A stretch of 64,000 nt of DNA from Coffea arabica. Lineage: Eukaryota > Streptophyta > Magnoliopsida > Gentianales > Rubiaceae. A program made the translations under genes and the position numbers. The stretch lies in contig NC_092310.1 of the NCBI RefSeq assembly GCF_036785885.1, forward strand, positions 3,224,001-3,288,000, read 5' to 3'. This document shows positions 12,407 through 23,809 of the stretch, piece after piece (position 1 is the stretch's first letter; each line of letters begins with the position of its first letter). Under the pieces are notes generated by a model. The model saw nothing but the letters and a program-made list of their open reading frames with translations, made no database searches and had not been told where the DNA came from.

Positions 12407-12910
12407 GGAAAAATTACATTTTACCCCCTATGATTTAGTATTTTTTTACATAACCCCCCTATGGTTTCAAAAACTATAGATAACCTCTTCATGGTTTGGA
12501 TTAAAGTGTCAAAATAACAGAATTTGCATTCCATAACGGAATCAACTAAAATGTCAAAAATACCCCTATGTAAAGTTGAAAATTATTTATTAACCACAGG
12601 GGGGTTATGTATATATTTTGAAAATCATAAAAGGATTATATGGTAAGGTACTAAATCATAAGAGAGTTATATGGTAAAATATAAAATCATACATTTATCA
12701 TGCATATTATGCTTATATATTTTGATTACTTCAATAATTTTACCTTTAAAACAAGGGTAATTTTGACATTTTTATAGAATTCGTTACGAATGATCATTTT
12801 CGTTATTTTGATATTTTAATTCAAATTATGAGTGGATTATATAAGTTTTAAAACTATAGGGAATTATGTGAAAAATAGCTATACCACATGGGGTAAAGTG
12901 TATTTTGACC
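12407..12910 (+). mobile_element. Mutator-type MITE, family A copy 1
   Basis: 504 bp with inverted ends (GGAAAAATTACATTTTACCCC at the left; the right end in reverse reads GGTCAAAATACACTTTACCCC). It is flanked by the 9-bp duplication TTTAATTTA (12398-12406 and 12911-12919). It has the same sequence plan as the copies at 19903 and 21826, and is the most diverged of the three. Nine-base duplications with long terminal repeats fit MULE-derived MITEs. Confidence 0.88.
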
Positions 12911-12974
12911 TTTAATTTAAGTAGTTGCAATTTTAACACCAAGTCTATTCTCAAGTGGATATGCAAGATAAATG

Positions 12975-14142
12975 CAATGTTTTGAAAATCGGACCGGACC
13001 GGCCGGTTTGACAGGTCGGACCGCAAACCGGTTATGTCTCCGGTCCGGTTCACTACTAAAGTTGACTTGTTATAAGAACCGGTCAAAACCATAAAAACCG
13101 TTAGAACTGTTCAACCCGGATTGACCCATTGAACCACGGTTTTTTATTTTTTCCTAATTTTTTAAATCGAATTTAAAAGTCTTGAAAGGTGAAAATGCAT
13201 CTTCCCAACTTTTCTTTCTAACCCTAATTTCTAATGACGGCTGCCGCATACTCTCTCTCATTCTTAATCTTTTCTCCAGTTCTCTTTATTCTTGTTTCAA
13301 ATTAAGAATCCAAATTCTCAAAGGTATCGGGCTTCTTAAATATGGGGTTTCTTAACTGCAATTCTCTATTTTTTCTTGCAAAAGATTGGATTAATCTCAC
13401 AAATCTTAACTCTCAAGACATCGTCCAGGTTAGTTTCATTTTTTTTTCATTTATTTGTTTATTACTTGGCGTTTGATAGATTGTATGATTCTTGAGGTCT
13501 GCAATTTTTGGTAGTTTTATTTTTATTGTTCGATTTTTCTTTGAAGAGCAATTTGTCTATTTCAGTTTTTTTTTTCTTTTTCTTTTGTGGGTAAGAATTT
13601 GAATGCCATGAGAGAAAACCAGTGCAGAAAGCTAATTTACTTGATCAACTATTATGTCACAAAACTCAGGATTCAATTCCTATTTTTGGTATTGTATGTG
13701 TACTTCACTTTTGTTGATTATGTACTGGAAAATTCTTGAAGTACTTTGCACTAAAATATATAATTTATTTTGGCTGCTCTTATCCATTAGGAATACTCAA
13801 GAACATAATCTTTATACTAGGCCGACAAACGATGTTAGGGACACTATTTAGTGGATTTTCCAAAATATTGCAACAGGCTACACTTGCAATTTTTGTGCCT
13901 ATTCCAGAGCATGATGATCAAATTGCGTGGCTTGAAAATTCTTCAGGGATGTTTACCGTAAAGGATGCTATGAAAACATTCCGGCCCGAGGTACCGCTGT
14001 ACATTGAAGTAGTTTAGTATGGTATGAAAATCACATTCCTAGACATGTTTTTATATTGTGTTTGGTATGTAACAAAGACTTAGTACGCTGGATTAGAGGA
14101 AATGCGGTGTTCTCAGTTGGGGAAAAATTCCTAGAACTCGTG
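12975..14142 (+). mobile_element. Chimeric DNA element, copy 1 (right part missing)
   Basis: Left end CAATGTTTTGAAAATCGGAC, GC-rich CGGACCGG start, then about 1.17 kb that is nearly identical to 53798-54957. Homology stops near 14142, whereas the other copy runs on to a matching inverted right end. The interior reads like 5'UTR/first-exon sequence ('ACCCTAATTTCTAATGACGG', then a CAG/GTTAGT donor-like site near 13430). It then continues into a LINE zinc-binding reverse-transcriptase tail (zf-RVT; 'DDQIAWLENSSGMFTVKDA' in frame near 13915-13975, continuing out of frame with WYENHIPRHVFILCL). No transposase is present. The left flanking octamer is GATAAATG. Confidence 0.75.
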
Positions 14143-14414
14143 CAATATTCAGATTAATTGTTCTTATTCACTGGTTGTAGCAAGAAAAGGGGAGCCTGCA
14201 TGTTTGTGAGTTCTCAGATTGTAAAAAGCCTCCAAAGGATCCTACATACAGTTTGCTATGATATTTATATTACCTACTACTGTTAGCCTGTTACTTGACA
14301 TAGTTGGATCTTTAAGTGCTTTTATGTACTCTTTTTCCAGGCAGAATGTTCTGCGATACACTTGTTGTATTCTTCTTCTTCTTCTTCTTCTTTTTTTTTT
14401 GTTTTTGTCAAAAC

Positions 14415-14900
14415 ATGTTTATAGGCTGAGAGGTTAGATCACTTTCTATAACACACAATAAAGAAGTAACTACTAATTTTGTTGCAATACATCGACTACC
14501 AAGTTTATCAAAAAAACAGAAAGTTATTTGTCAGTGACAAACGGAGATGATGCAAACAAATGTATGCGTCCGGGATATCGTTGTTGCAAAACAGAGGTGC
14601 ATGATAAAAACTACTAAAGAAGCATGATATTAGTCTAAAGAAAATAATCGAACTCCTAAACTAGTTAAGAATTTTGTGACTTCTATCATAATGGAGACAC
14701 AAAAGTACGTGAATCTATTAGATTTTTCAATTCCTTTCCGGTTAAATAGAAAGTTCTGAGTATTTTGACTTCCGGAATAAGTTTATTCTAATTGTTCTCA
14801 TATTATAACATATTCATTTGGTAAGCTAGTCTCTATCTGTTTGTTTCAGATTTTGACTATGAATTAAGGTTGGATAGGGAGCAAAACCAGTTTGATTGGT
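14415..14900. repeat. Diverged direct duplicate of 20577-21060
   Basis: About 480 bp aligns colinearly with 20577-21060 over phrases such as 'gaaatcatcgaactcctaa', 'cttctatcataat' and 'aattaaggttgg'. Identity is roughly 70-75% by eye. The downstream member lies about 480 bp before the SABATH pseudogene start, so this one may be the flank of a lost SABATH paralogue (inference). Confidence 0.6.
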
Positions 14901-15082
14901 TTTTCTTTTAAAGAGTCTGATCTCCCTTCCAAGGTAGATGGAGCAAAGGCAGAGGTCCAAGACCAAGAGAAAGATGACAAGAGAGAAAAGATTGATAGGA
15001 ACTTAACTCATCTTCTATTAAGTGGATTAAGCTATTAATTTTCTAATAGATTAGTTGTACTAATCAATTACTATAGCACATT

Positions 15083-15457
15083 TGTTGATTTTTTTGGGCA
15101 TACACTAAGAAGCAACACCTTAGTATTACCAAAAAAAAAAAAAGAAGCTTATAAGAGACTTGTATTGAAACTGAAAATGAGCTTATGCTATTAATTCATC
15201 AACTCATTATTTATAGTAATTACATGAAATAAACTAACAAAATATCTAACTAACAATTATCCTAAAAAATTTCAACAAAACACTTGATAACATAGTCTCC
15301 TACTCAACAAATCTTCTCTAAAATATTTGTTAACAAAGCACATGATTTTTAGTTAACAAATATCCTAACAACAAGATTTATTTAACTACTAACTAAATTA
15401 TTCTAATATCAAACATAATATAATAAAATCTATAAAAAAAGTTGGCATATTTCAACA
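15083..15457 (-). repeat. 3' LTR of the small LTR element
   Basis: Matches 16356-16722 with about 11% difference. On the minus strand it is preceded by the purine tract. Confidence 0.85.
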
Positions 15458-16355
15458 CTTCTTCTTGCCACTTTTGCTGCAGATTTTGAATTGCCTTCTC
15501 AAAATTTTGGATCTTGTCTTGGAGAAAACTTTTATAAGAATCTCTGCAACTGATGATTAGCCTTGCAATGAACTTCTTCTTTTGGACTTTCATACAAGCT
15601 AAAGATTAGTCTTGCAACAAACTCACTTCTTTTGTCTTCTCATGCCAAAGTCCAAATAAAAGATGTTTTTTTAATTATTTTTTTATGTTTCCAAATAATC
15701 TTCTCATAGGATTAAAGTGAAACACCATTCGACAATATTTAAACTTATAAAAAAAAATATTAAATTCTACATGGTTCTTCATTTTATCATCACCATCAAA
15801 ACTTGTAGACTAAAAAACAACAATATTATAATCATGATAAATATTAGTAATCAATTTGATACCTCATAACTTATCAATGATCTCCTGTTGAATTTTTTCA
15901 GGATCTAAATTCTTGATTTCATCACGTTTTACTTCAAAATTATCAAAACCCGACCAATTCATAGTGAAACTTTGTCTTTTCATTTTAATTGAGAATAATT
16001 AGTTCTCAATCAAATTATAAGCCATTATCCTTGTGAAAACGGCATCAAATGATATGTGAATGCTGATTTTGGATCTCTATCTAACTTCAACTCTACGGTC
16101 TTTAATCTGTATATCCATCGGTTTTTCAAATATTGACGATACAAAATTTGTGTCCACCATATCCCATAGATTGCTGACTACCAAATAAGTCCAAAATTTA
16201 ATGGCCTAAATTTGGTAAGTTTCACCACTAAAAGTTGAAGCATTTGACAAAAAGTTCTTTCCTATCATGGTTTTGAACTTATAAAGGATCCTCATCAAAT
16301 GTTCTCACTCTCAAAAAACAACACAGGCATTAAGACATAGGCTCTGATACCACTT

Positions 16356-16722
16356 TGTTGTTTTTCTTGGGGCATAAATTAAGAAATAACACCTTAGTGT
16401 TACAAAAAAAAATTATAAAAGACTTGTATTGAAACTGAAAATAATCTTATATTATTCATTTATCAACTTACTATTTATAGTGATTATATGAAACAAGCTG
16501 ACAAAATATCTAACTAACAATTATCTTAAAAAATCTCAACAAAACACTTGATAACATAATCTCCCACTCAACAAATTTTTGCTAAAATATTTGTTAACAA
16601 ACCATATGATTTTTAGTTAACAAATATCCTAACAACAAGATTTTATTTAACTACTAACTAAATTATTCTAATATTAAACATGGTCTAATAAAATCTGTTG
16701 AAAAGGTTGGCATATGTCAACA
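16356..16722 (-). repeat. 5' LTR of the small LTR element
   Basis: On the minus strand it starts TGTTGACATATGCCAACC and ends AAAAACAACA, immediately followed by the tRNA-Met primer site. Confidence 0.85.
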
Positions 16723-17124
16723 ACATTGATTTGATTTTGCTTGAGATTACAGGCATCATTAGTTCCATACTACCATGTGACACTTGTTTGTACATTTTTT
16801 TTTTTTTGTATCGAAATGGGACTTCTGCTAACTACTTCTATTAAAAAGTGAAGCAGGTTTAAAGACCAGAATTGGTGTGAAATAATGTGGGAATGCAAAT
16901 AAACTAATTCACGGTTATGATAGAGAACATAAAAGCTAATAGGCAGTATATATGCTAAACTGAATTGCAGGAAAGGTAAAAGCGAATACCAAAGAGTCGA
17001 GCGGCCAAAAAAAAAAAAAAAAAAGGACTCCTGCTGCTTTTGGTCAAAATTTGCTTAACGATCAAGGAGGTATGGGACGGTAAAGAAGAAAACAAAATCA
17101 TGTCCTAATTTATTAGGACATGAA

Positions 17125-17412
17125 CTTTCGTCTATTATTCTTAACTGCAAGGAGCTGTTGACTACATTCTAGCGAATATGTTTCTACCATAACTACAGCG
17201 AAGCAAACAAATGTGCAGACATCCTAGCAAACTGGGGAAGAAGCAGCACTCAAGACTTCACTTCTTTTGAATTATGTCCTAATTTTGTCCTTCCCTTACT
17301 TTTGCAAGACTTAAAGGGTGTTACCACCCCACGGATGACTGTACTTTAACTTCCACTCTGTAGACTTGGCTTTTACTTTAATGCATCTTTATTTACCAAA
17401 AAAAAAAAAAAA
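17125..17412 (+). mobile_element. 5'-truncated LINE tail with RNase H end and poly(A)
   Basis: In one plus frame the sequence reads NCKELLTTF, an in-frame TAG, then RICFYHNYSEANKCADILAN and WGRSSTQDF, ending PRMTVL-stop near 17350. The EANKCADILANWG stretch is the hallmark C-terminus of the RNase H domain of plant L1-type LINEs. A short 3' UTR and an A-rich tail (17397-17412) follow. The 5' limit is uncertain, and no target duplication was pinned down. It is a dead fragment. Confidence 0.8.
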
Positions 17413-17764
17413 TAAAACAAAATAGCTTTGGATTGAAAATTCTAGCGTTTAATACTAACAGTGGCACTGGCTTGTATCTACTTTTATGCTTACCCAAAAG
17501 ACTTCTAGTTTCATGGCCGGATTTCATAACTTGTGTCTAGTTACTCCATAAATGTACTATGCAAGTGATTAATATGATACAACATATATGTAAAATTTAA
17601 AAATTACATTACTAACCATGAAATTAAAACTAAACTAAGGAATATTATAAGTGGCTTTTAGGATGGAACATATACGCTCATGAATTTTAAGTTACTACTC
17701 GGACATACCTGTGGTATCCTTCAATAGGATTTTATAATCACTTCAAAAATTATAATTGTCTAAC

Positions 17765-18609
17765 TTATTTGCTAAGTTTTCCATAGCTTACAATTTTTCT
17801 TCGTTGTGTTGGATATGGTGGGAATTGAGAGTCCGACATTGATTCTGTTGATGCAGTATTTTCTTGTTGGTCGACGAAATCAAAATCCTTCCTTATCTCT
17901 GACGGAGTTTTTGAGCATCCACAACTCATACCAAGGTTATAATACCCCGATGTGTAGTGATTTCCCATATTTGGATTAAAATAAGTAGGTGGAGGATACA
18001 TGGGAATTGGGCATGAAAAATTTGGTAGATTGTGGAAATTTGATGGATAGTTGGAATTGGATAAATTTAGGGGATATACATAATTTTGCACATTTGTAGG
18101 AATACCAGAAAATGGGTATTTTAGGTAATTTGAAAAATTTTGGTGGTTTTGATTTTGCGAGGAGGATGAATTTTCTATATTTGGAGCATTTACATATTTG
18201 TAAAACTACTAAAATTCTCATCCATAAACAAACTATTGAATTTTTGTTAAAAAATTGTGCAAAGAGGTTGAGGAAAATGAGTGAGAGAGTAAAAGGAATA
18301 ATAGAGTAGGATAGTAAGATATGAAAGAAAAAAGGAATGTGTTGTGTTTATATAGAGAATTAAAACATAACCATTGGAAAAAAAAAAAGAACGTTGCTAA
18401 CTTTTCCTTGCCAATATAAATTTTGTCCGTTGTGACTTCAAAAAAATTAGATTTTTAAAAAAATTGGTCTAAAGGCACTAGTCTACCTGTTACACTATCA
18501 TCAGAATGATACGTGTAATGGGTATTACACGGGCATAATGAATGACCGTGTAATGGACCAATGTCATGACAGGTAGTACATGCATCATTACACTCCATTG
18601 TGGATGCCC
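17765..18609 (-). mobile_element. PIF/Harbinger remnant with ORF1-like pseudogene
   Basis: On the minus strand the sequence reads Asn/Pro/Tyr-rich protein (NAPNIENSSSSQNQNHQNFS, then YPLNLSNSNYPSNFHNLPNF, then QRRKIVSYGKLSK and a stop). This is the low-complexity N-terminus typical of the Myb/trihelix-type ORF1 proteins of plant PIF/Harbinger transposons. An apparent start MDENFSSFTNM near 18221 is separated from the rest by one frame change. No Myb-like domain or DDE transposase follows. Upstream, 18500-18609 ends in a terminal-repeat-like CATTACACTCCATTGTGGAT (reverse: starts GGGCATCCACAATGG), matching the GGGCATCC-type ends of the superfamily. The other end was not found, so the element is truncated. 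Confidence 0.55.
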
Positions 18610-19532
18610 ATATACTAACAAAACTGGACCCTCAAAGGCAGCTTTTTGATGACAAGCACATGAGAAGTAGATTTCCTCGAGCAGCCTCTGGATAGTGCTT
18701 GTGGCGGTGCTGGTGCTTTTGACATTCTGGGCTACAATGGTGATGGACTAGGCAATGTGGAAGAATATATTATACTGGAAAGAAATTCACAAAATATGGG
18801 TGCAGAACTCCTCAAGGGTGTAAATATTATATTTATATCACCCCTGCTTTTACAATATAATTTCTTCTTCCCTATGCTTTAATACATTGACTACTTAACA
18901 AATGTAGATATATTTGCTTATAAAACTTCTATCAGTAAGTTTACTTCTTCACGCACATTCATCAATGTCTTATGATCACCAGCCTCAAATGATTATATGG
19001 GTTAAACTTTTTAAAATATTTAACACCGGCACAACTATGCATTGAAATGATAAAATATTCAAGAGTCTTGGAAGGTGCAACCTAGCCCAATTATTACTAC
19101 TGATCAGCAAGCTCAACAGTCAAGACTTCTTCCATTCTTTTGTTCCTAATTTTTACCTACTTTCCTTCAATGACCTCTCACACCAATCATTCCTCTGTTC
19201 ATCATCTCACCATTAATCTCTCAAATTCCTCCAATAAAGTTCAGTTTTGTGCCTTAAACCATATGCGCAGAGTTTTGTGCCTTAAACCATATGTGCAGGT
19301 TTGATTTCTTAATCTACAATAGCTTTTGTTTTTATTATTTCTACAATTTACTAATGTTCTAGTTTGAGATTTAAATCTAATACTGTATTTGCTTTGATTT
19401 TGCAGTTCTTATACTTTCAAAGGCAAGTACTTATCTTTCTTCATCTTTTTCTTTTGTTTGATTTTTCTTTTTCTCCAACCTTATTCTTAGCATTTTTAGC
19501 CGTTGCCTGAGTCTAAGTTTGCCATCTTTTCT

Positions 19533-19566
<34 letters not shown>

Positions 19567-19893
19567 TTTTTCCTTTTTCAGTCTTATCAGCATTGTTTAC
19601 ATAGCATTTGGTTAAACAATTAGTAGCAATTTTTTTTTCCTTGAAGAAGTTTGTTTTCCAATTTCGTGGACAATATTCAATGAGATTGATACATAGTGTC
19701 AGAACTATTGTACAAGTTATCTCTGTACCAATTTTGGCTTTCTTTCTGCGTTATATCTACTGGTGGATGCTGCACTTTTTGTTATCTAGAAGGATTTTTT
19801 CCTTATATTTTGTTTTGTGATTGTATGTATTATATTTGCATTAGGGCAGTGGGGATGTACTCTACTAGATTTCTATTTTTTTGCTTTGTATAT
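18610..19893. other. Intergenic sequence, no gene seen
   Basis: AT-rich. Contains a near-exact tandem copy of a 27-bp phrase ('agttttgtgccttaaaccatatg', about 19240-19298) and a (CT)n run at 19536-19565. No recognisable coding region on either strand. Confidence 0.6.
19536..19565. repeat. (CT)n microsatellite
   Basis: About 15 CT units without interruption. Confidence 0.95.
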
Positions 19894-19902
19894 GGAATAT
19901 TA

Positions 19903-20373
19903 GGGCAAATTTCACTTTACCCCCCTGTGGTTTAGCGTTTTTCACATAACCCCCTATGGTTTCAAAAGCTATACATAACCCCCTTATGCTTTGGATTAAA
20001 GTGTCAAAGTAACGGAAATAGTCACTCGTAATGGCGTCACCTAAAATGTCAAAAATACCCTTATGTAAAGTTGAAATTTATGTATTAACCAAGGGGGGTT
20101 ATGTGTATATTTTGAAAATCATAAGGGGGTTATATGGTAAAGTATTAAACCATAGGGGGGTTATATGGTAAAATATAAAAATCATACGGGGTTGATGTGT
20201 CATGTATTTATAAGGGTAATTTTGACATTTTTAGAAGTTCCGTTACGAGTGACTATTTCCGTTACTTTGACACTTTAATCCAAACCATGAGGGGGTTATG
20301 TATAGCTTTTGAAACCATAGGAGGGTTATGTAAAAAAAGGGTAAACCACAGGGGGGTAAAATGTAATTTACCC
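19903..20373 (+). mobile_element. Mutator-type MITE, family A copy 2
   Basis: 471 bp, starting GGGCAAATTTCACTTTACCC and ending in the inverted equivalent. Flanked by the perfect 9-bp duplication GGAATATTA (19894-19902 and 20374-20382). Much of the body is an imperfect palindrome with recurring 'gggggttatgt' and its reverse. Same orientation as copy 1. Confidence 0.93.
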
Positions 20374-20576
20374 GGAATATTATGATGTTAAAGTTGGAGA
20401 TGAAAGCTGTCTTTAGAGTGTTTGACTTCATGGAGAAAGTTCCGCTGTTCATACTTTCCATTTAGCCAGTAATTCTACTTACTGTTTGGCAACTTTCTCG
20501 ATTTCATATTACTAGAAAACGAATTTCTTGTTTCTTGGTCTCAGGCTTGTCACATTCATATACTTTGTTCAAGAAG

Positions 20577-21060
20577 TCAAAATTTGTTAATTGGCTAAAA
20601 GGCTAGATCACTTCTCTGAACACTGAATGAAGAAATATCTATTGAATTTTGTTGCTGATGCAAACGATTAATATGTACAGTTTTTGTAGAAACACCCAAT
20701 CAACAACTAACCAAACAGAGCATATATGTGTGCCTCTTAGGATGTCATTGCTGCAAAACAGGGGTAACATGAACAAAACTAGTAAGGAATTTTAGATTAG
20801 GCCGAAGGAAATCATCGAACTCCTAAGTTGGTCAAGAATATGGTGTCTTCTATCATAATAAAGAGACAGAAGTAAGCCAATCTAGTGGTATTTTCAATTT
20901 CTTTCCGGTAAAATAGCGACTGCTGATTAATATGACTTCTGAATAGGTTTGTTCCAATTATTCTCATCTTACGAGATTTTCATTTGGTAAAGTTATCTTG
21001 ATATATTAGTTTTTAGAGTTTGCCATCAATTAAGGTTGGTAGAAGGAGCAAAACTAGTTA
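20577..21060. repeat. Diverged direct duplicate of 14415-14900
   Basis: The downstream copy of the pair, ending about 480 bp before the SABATH pseudogene start. Homology ends abruptly on both sides. Confidence 0.6.
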
Positions 21061-21536
21061 AGTTGGAGCATCATGCATGCTCCCACACATTTTGATGGGT
21101 TGACGAAACTAGCACGCTTGGGAAGAACATGAGCAACATATATACCTAATCATATGTTGAATGATAATGATGCTTGGCAAATGCTTATTTCAGAGAGTAA
21201 AGCAGGTTAAAACAGAAGATATATGACATCCCGCAAGTATTTCTAGTGACTTTCATATGTAGTTCAGCCCAAAATCATTTCATTGGTCAAGCATGGTACT
21301 AATGTAGCTTAATATCTTATTTCCACATTGAGTTTGATTGTATTTTAAGCCTTTCAATATTCCCTTAACTACTGATGAATATTGTTTCTGATCAATTCTC
21401 ATTTTATTTCCTGCCAACTGCCAAGTACCCTTGTCCTTGACATGTATAGCAATAGCTAGATTGTTACTACTGCTACCCTTACCCTCCTCACCTTTAACAT
21501 AACTCCAAATTGCAGAATAGCAGCAAGGTACTGGAA

Positions 21537-23809
21537 ATGGAACAAATTCTTCACACGAAAGGAGGGGAAGATGAGGAAAGCTATGCCAAAAATTCAACAT
21601 TTCAAGTAAGTGATAAATATCAGATAAAGTCTGAATGATTTCTCTCCGGCCCTCTATATATAATTGTGTGACTGATCTCTAAATCAGTTTCTACCCTTTG
21701 GAGATCAGTGTTTATGAATGTCAACCATGCACTCAATCGGAGCATTCAGGGGTTTTGTCAAGCCAGCCTAGCAGAGGCAGAGTGCATAAGAGTAGCAGAT
21801 CTGGGATGTGCATCGGGACCGAGTAGGGCAAATTACATTTTACTCCCCTGTGGTTTAGCATTTTTTACATAACCCCCATATGGTTTCAAAAGTTATACAT
21901 AACTCCCTCATGGTTTGGATTAAAGTGTCAAACTCCCTCATGGTTTGGATTAAAGAATCAAACTGACAGAAATAGTCACTCGTAACGAAACTTCTAAAAA
22001 TGTCGAAATTACCCTAATAAATACATGACACATTAACCCCGTATGATTTTTAAATTTTACTATATAACCCCCTTATGGTTTTCAAAATATACACATAACC
22101 CCCTTGATTAATAAATAATTTTTAACTTTATATAAGGGTATTTTTGACATTTTAGGTGGCTCCATTACGAATGGTCATTCCTGTCACTTTGACACTTTAA
22201 TCCAAACCATATGGGGTTATGTATAGCTTTTGAAACAATGGGAGGGTTATGTAAAAAAACGTTAAACCACAGGGGAGTAAAATGGAATTTGCCCGACCGA
22301 ATACGTTGTTAACAGTTGAAAGCATTATAGATAGCATTAATAGAGAATGCCATAACCTGAATATTCTTAAGCTACCTAATATTCAAGTTTTCTTAATGAT
22401 CTCATGTCCAATGATTTCAACTCCATTTTCAAATTATTGCCTAGTTTTTATCAAAAACTTGAGGAATCATATGGACGTGGTTCAAGGTCATGCTTCATTG
22501 CAGCTATGCCCGGCTCTTTTTATGGAAGACTTTTTCCTGACAACTCCATGCATTTTATACACTCTTCTTACAGCCTTCATTGGCTTTCTCAGGTTCGCCA
22601 ATCTCCTGCTTTGTTGTTATTAACACGCATTGCTATGTTGGTATTTACGGACCCTCACTATCTTAATTTTCATTACTATCTATCTAAACCCCTGACTGCC
22701 TGATATAATTTTTACATTATTACTATCTGTAATAGTTTTTGCAATAGTTTTGCTGTTTTTTTTTCCTGTTCGATTAAACATTTGTGTCCTTATACTTGTC
22801 TGTATCTTACTTTCAGAGTACTTGTGATGCTACTTGAATCCTAATATGTAACCTTTGTGGTAAATTATCTTTGAACTCTTTGAAAAGGTTTGGATTTAGT
22901 TTCCAAACTAGCCATCACATATTTTATTACGTCCTTTAATGTTGTTCAGCAAATCAAACTGATTCCTTGGTGTCAATTAGAAAATTAATATTCAAGTCTT
23001 AGCCTCAAACATAATGAATTCTACAAGTATACCAAAATAGAATATGAAAAACAATGCCAAGCCCCAAAACATGATACTTATCATGTATTTCTCTACCTCT
23101 CTGCTGCAGGTCCCGAGTGGGTTGGTGACTTAGGAAGGGTTGCCACTGAACAAAGGCAATATTTACATAGGTAAAACAAGTCCTAAGAGTGTGCATGATG
23201 CATATTTGGATCAATTTGACAGAGATTTTACAAACTTCTTAAGTGTCCGTGCTGATGAATAGGTGTCTGGGGAACACTTATTTGTGACCTTGGCGACTAA
23301 AATCGATGGTCCCGTAGCATATAACGTTCAGGACTTACTTGGGATGACAATGAATGACATGGTTTCAGAGGTAATGATTCATACACACTCAATCTCGATA
23401 CAATGTGTGGTGAAATATGATCCCATCTGGGTAAACTGTACAGGGACTGATTGAGGAAAAGGCACTCGATACTTTCAACCTTCCACATTACCGGCCTTCT
23501 TTGGAGGGAGTAAAAACCATCATTGAGAAAAATCGTGCTCTTAAGATAAGGTATCTGGACACCATTCAACTGCGAGTGATTGGTGCGGAGGCGACAGATT
23601 GCGGGAAGGGCTACGTTTTCAATACAAACACCAATGCCAAGTACAGGGCTAGGAGCTTGAGTGCTATTTGTGAACCCATCTTTCAAGCTCACTTTGGAGA
23701 TGGTATAATGAACGATTTCTTTATAAAGTTGGCTGCCAATATCTCACAACATCAGGGAATGATGAAGAGCCCTATCAACAGTCTGGTTCCTTCCCTCTCC
23801 AGAACATGA
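21537..23809 (+). pseudogene. SABATH-family (salicylate/xanthosine-type) methyltransferase pseudogene
   Basis: SABATH enzymes transfer a methyl group from S-adenosylmethionine to small carboxylic acids or N-atoms of xanthines in the cytosol. Four exons are visible. Exon 1 (21537-21605, MEQILHTKGGEDEESYAKNS) ends at a GTAAGT donor. Exon 2 (about 21715-22590) holds the SAM-binding [29 protein letters not shown], and [10 protein letters not shown]...[11 protein letters not shown]. Exon 3 is 23110-23370 (VPSGL...NDMVSE). Exon 4 is 23444-23809 (GLIEEKALDTFNLPHYRPS to the stop). The intron positions are those of the family. Breaks: a MITE inside exon 2 exactly at the GP/NT of the SAM motif (21826-22294), a one-base loss near 22390, and in-frame TAG codons at 23131 and 23260. 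The phase of the exon 2 acceptor does not fit cleanly. The sequence recalls coffee N-methyltransferases, for example LGCASGPNTLL and SQVPSGLVT. It cannot encode an enzyme. Confidence 0.92.
21826..22294 (-). mobile_element. Mutator-type MITE, family A copy 3, inserted in the SABATH exon
   Basis: 469 bp, starting GGGCAAATTACATTTTACTC and ending GGAATTTGCCC. The 9-bp duplication GACCGAGTA / GACCGAATA has one mismatch (21817-21825 and 22295-22303). The asymmetric centre is inverted relative to copies 1 and 2. A phrase containing 'aactccctcatggtttgg' is tandemly repeated at 21902-21957. Removing the element and one duplication restores the family's SAM-motif codons, so the target was coding when hit. 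Confidence 0.93.

Larger units (their letters stand above)
15083..16722 (-). mobile_element. Small LTR element without pol (TRIM/LARD-like)
   Basis: 1640 bp in total. Direct LTRs at 15083-15457 (375 bp) and 16356-16722 (367 bp), with TGTTG...CAACA ends. Target duplication ACATT (15078-15082 and 16723-16727). Primer site GCTCTGATACCA (plus-strand reading, 16341-16352) next to the right LTR, complementary in the minus orientation to initiator tRNA-Met. Purine tract GGCAAGAAGAAG (minus strand) next to the left LTR. The interior of about 0.9 kb has no pol; a short minus-strand stretch MKRQSFTMNWSGF near 15940-15980 might be a gag vestige. The LTRs differ by about 11%, giving roughly 4 million years at 1.3e-8. 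It is structurally complete as a non-autonomous element. Confidence 0.88.
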
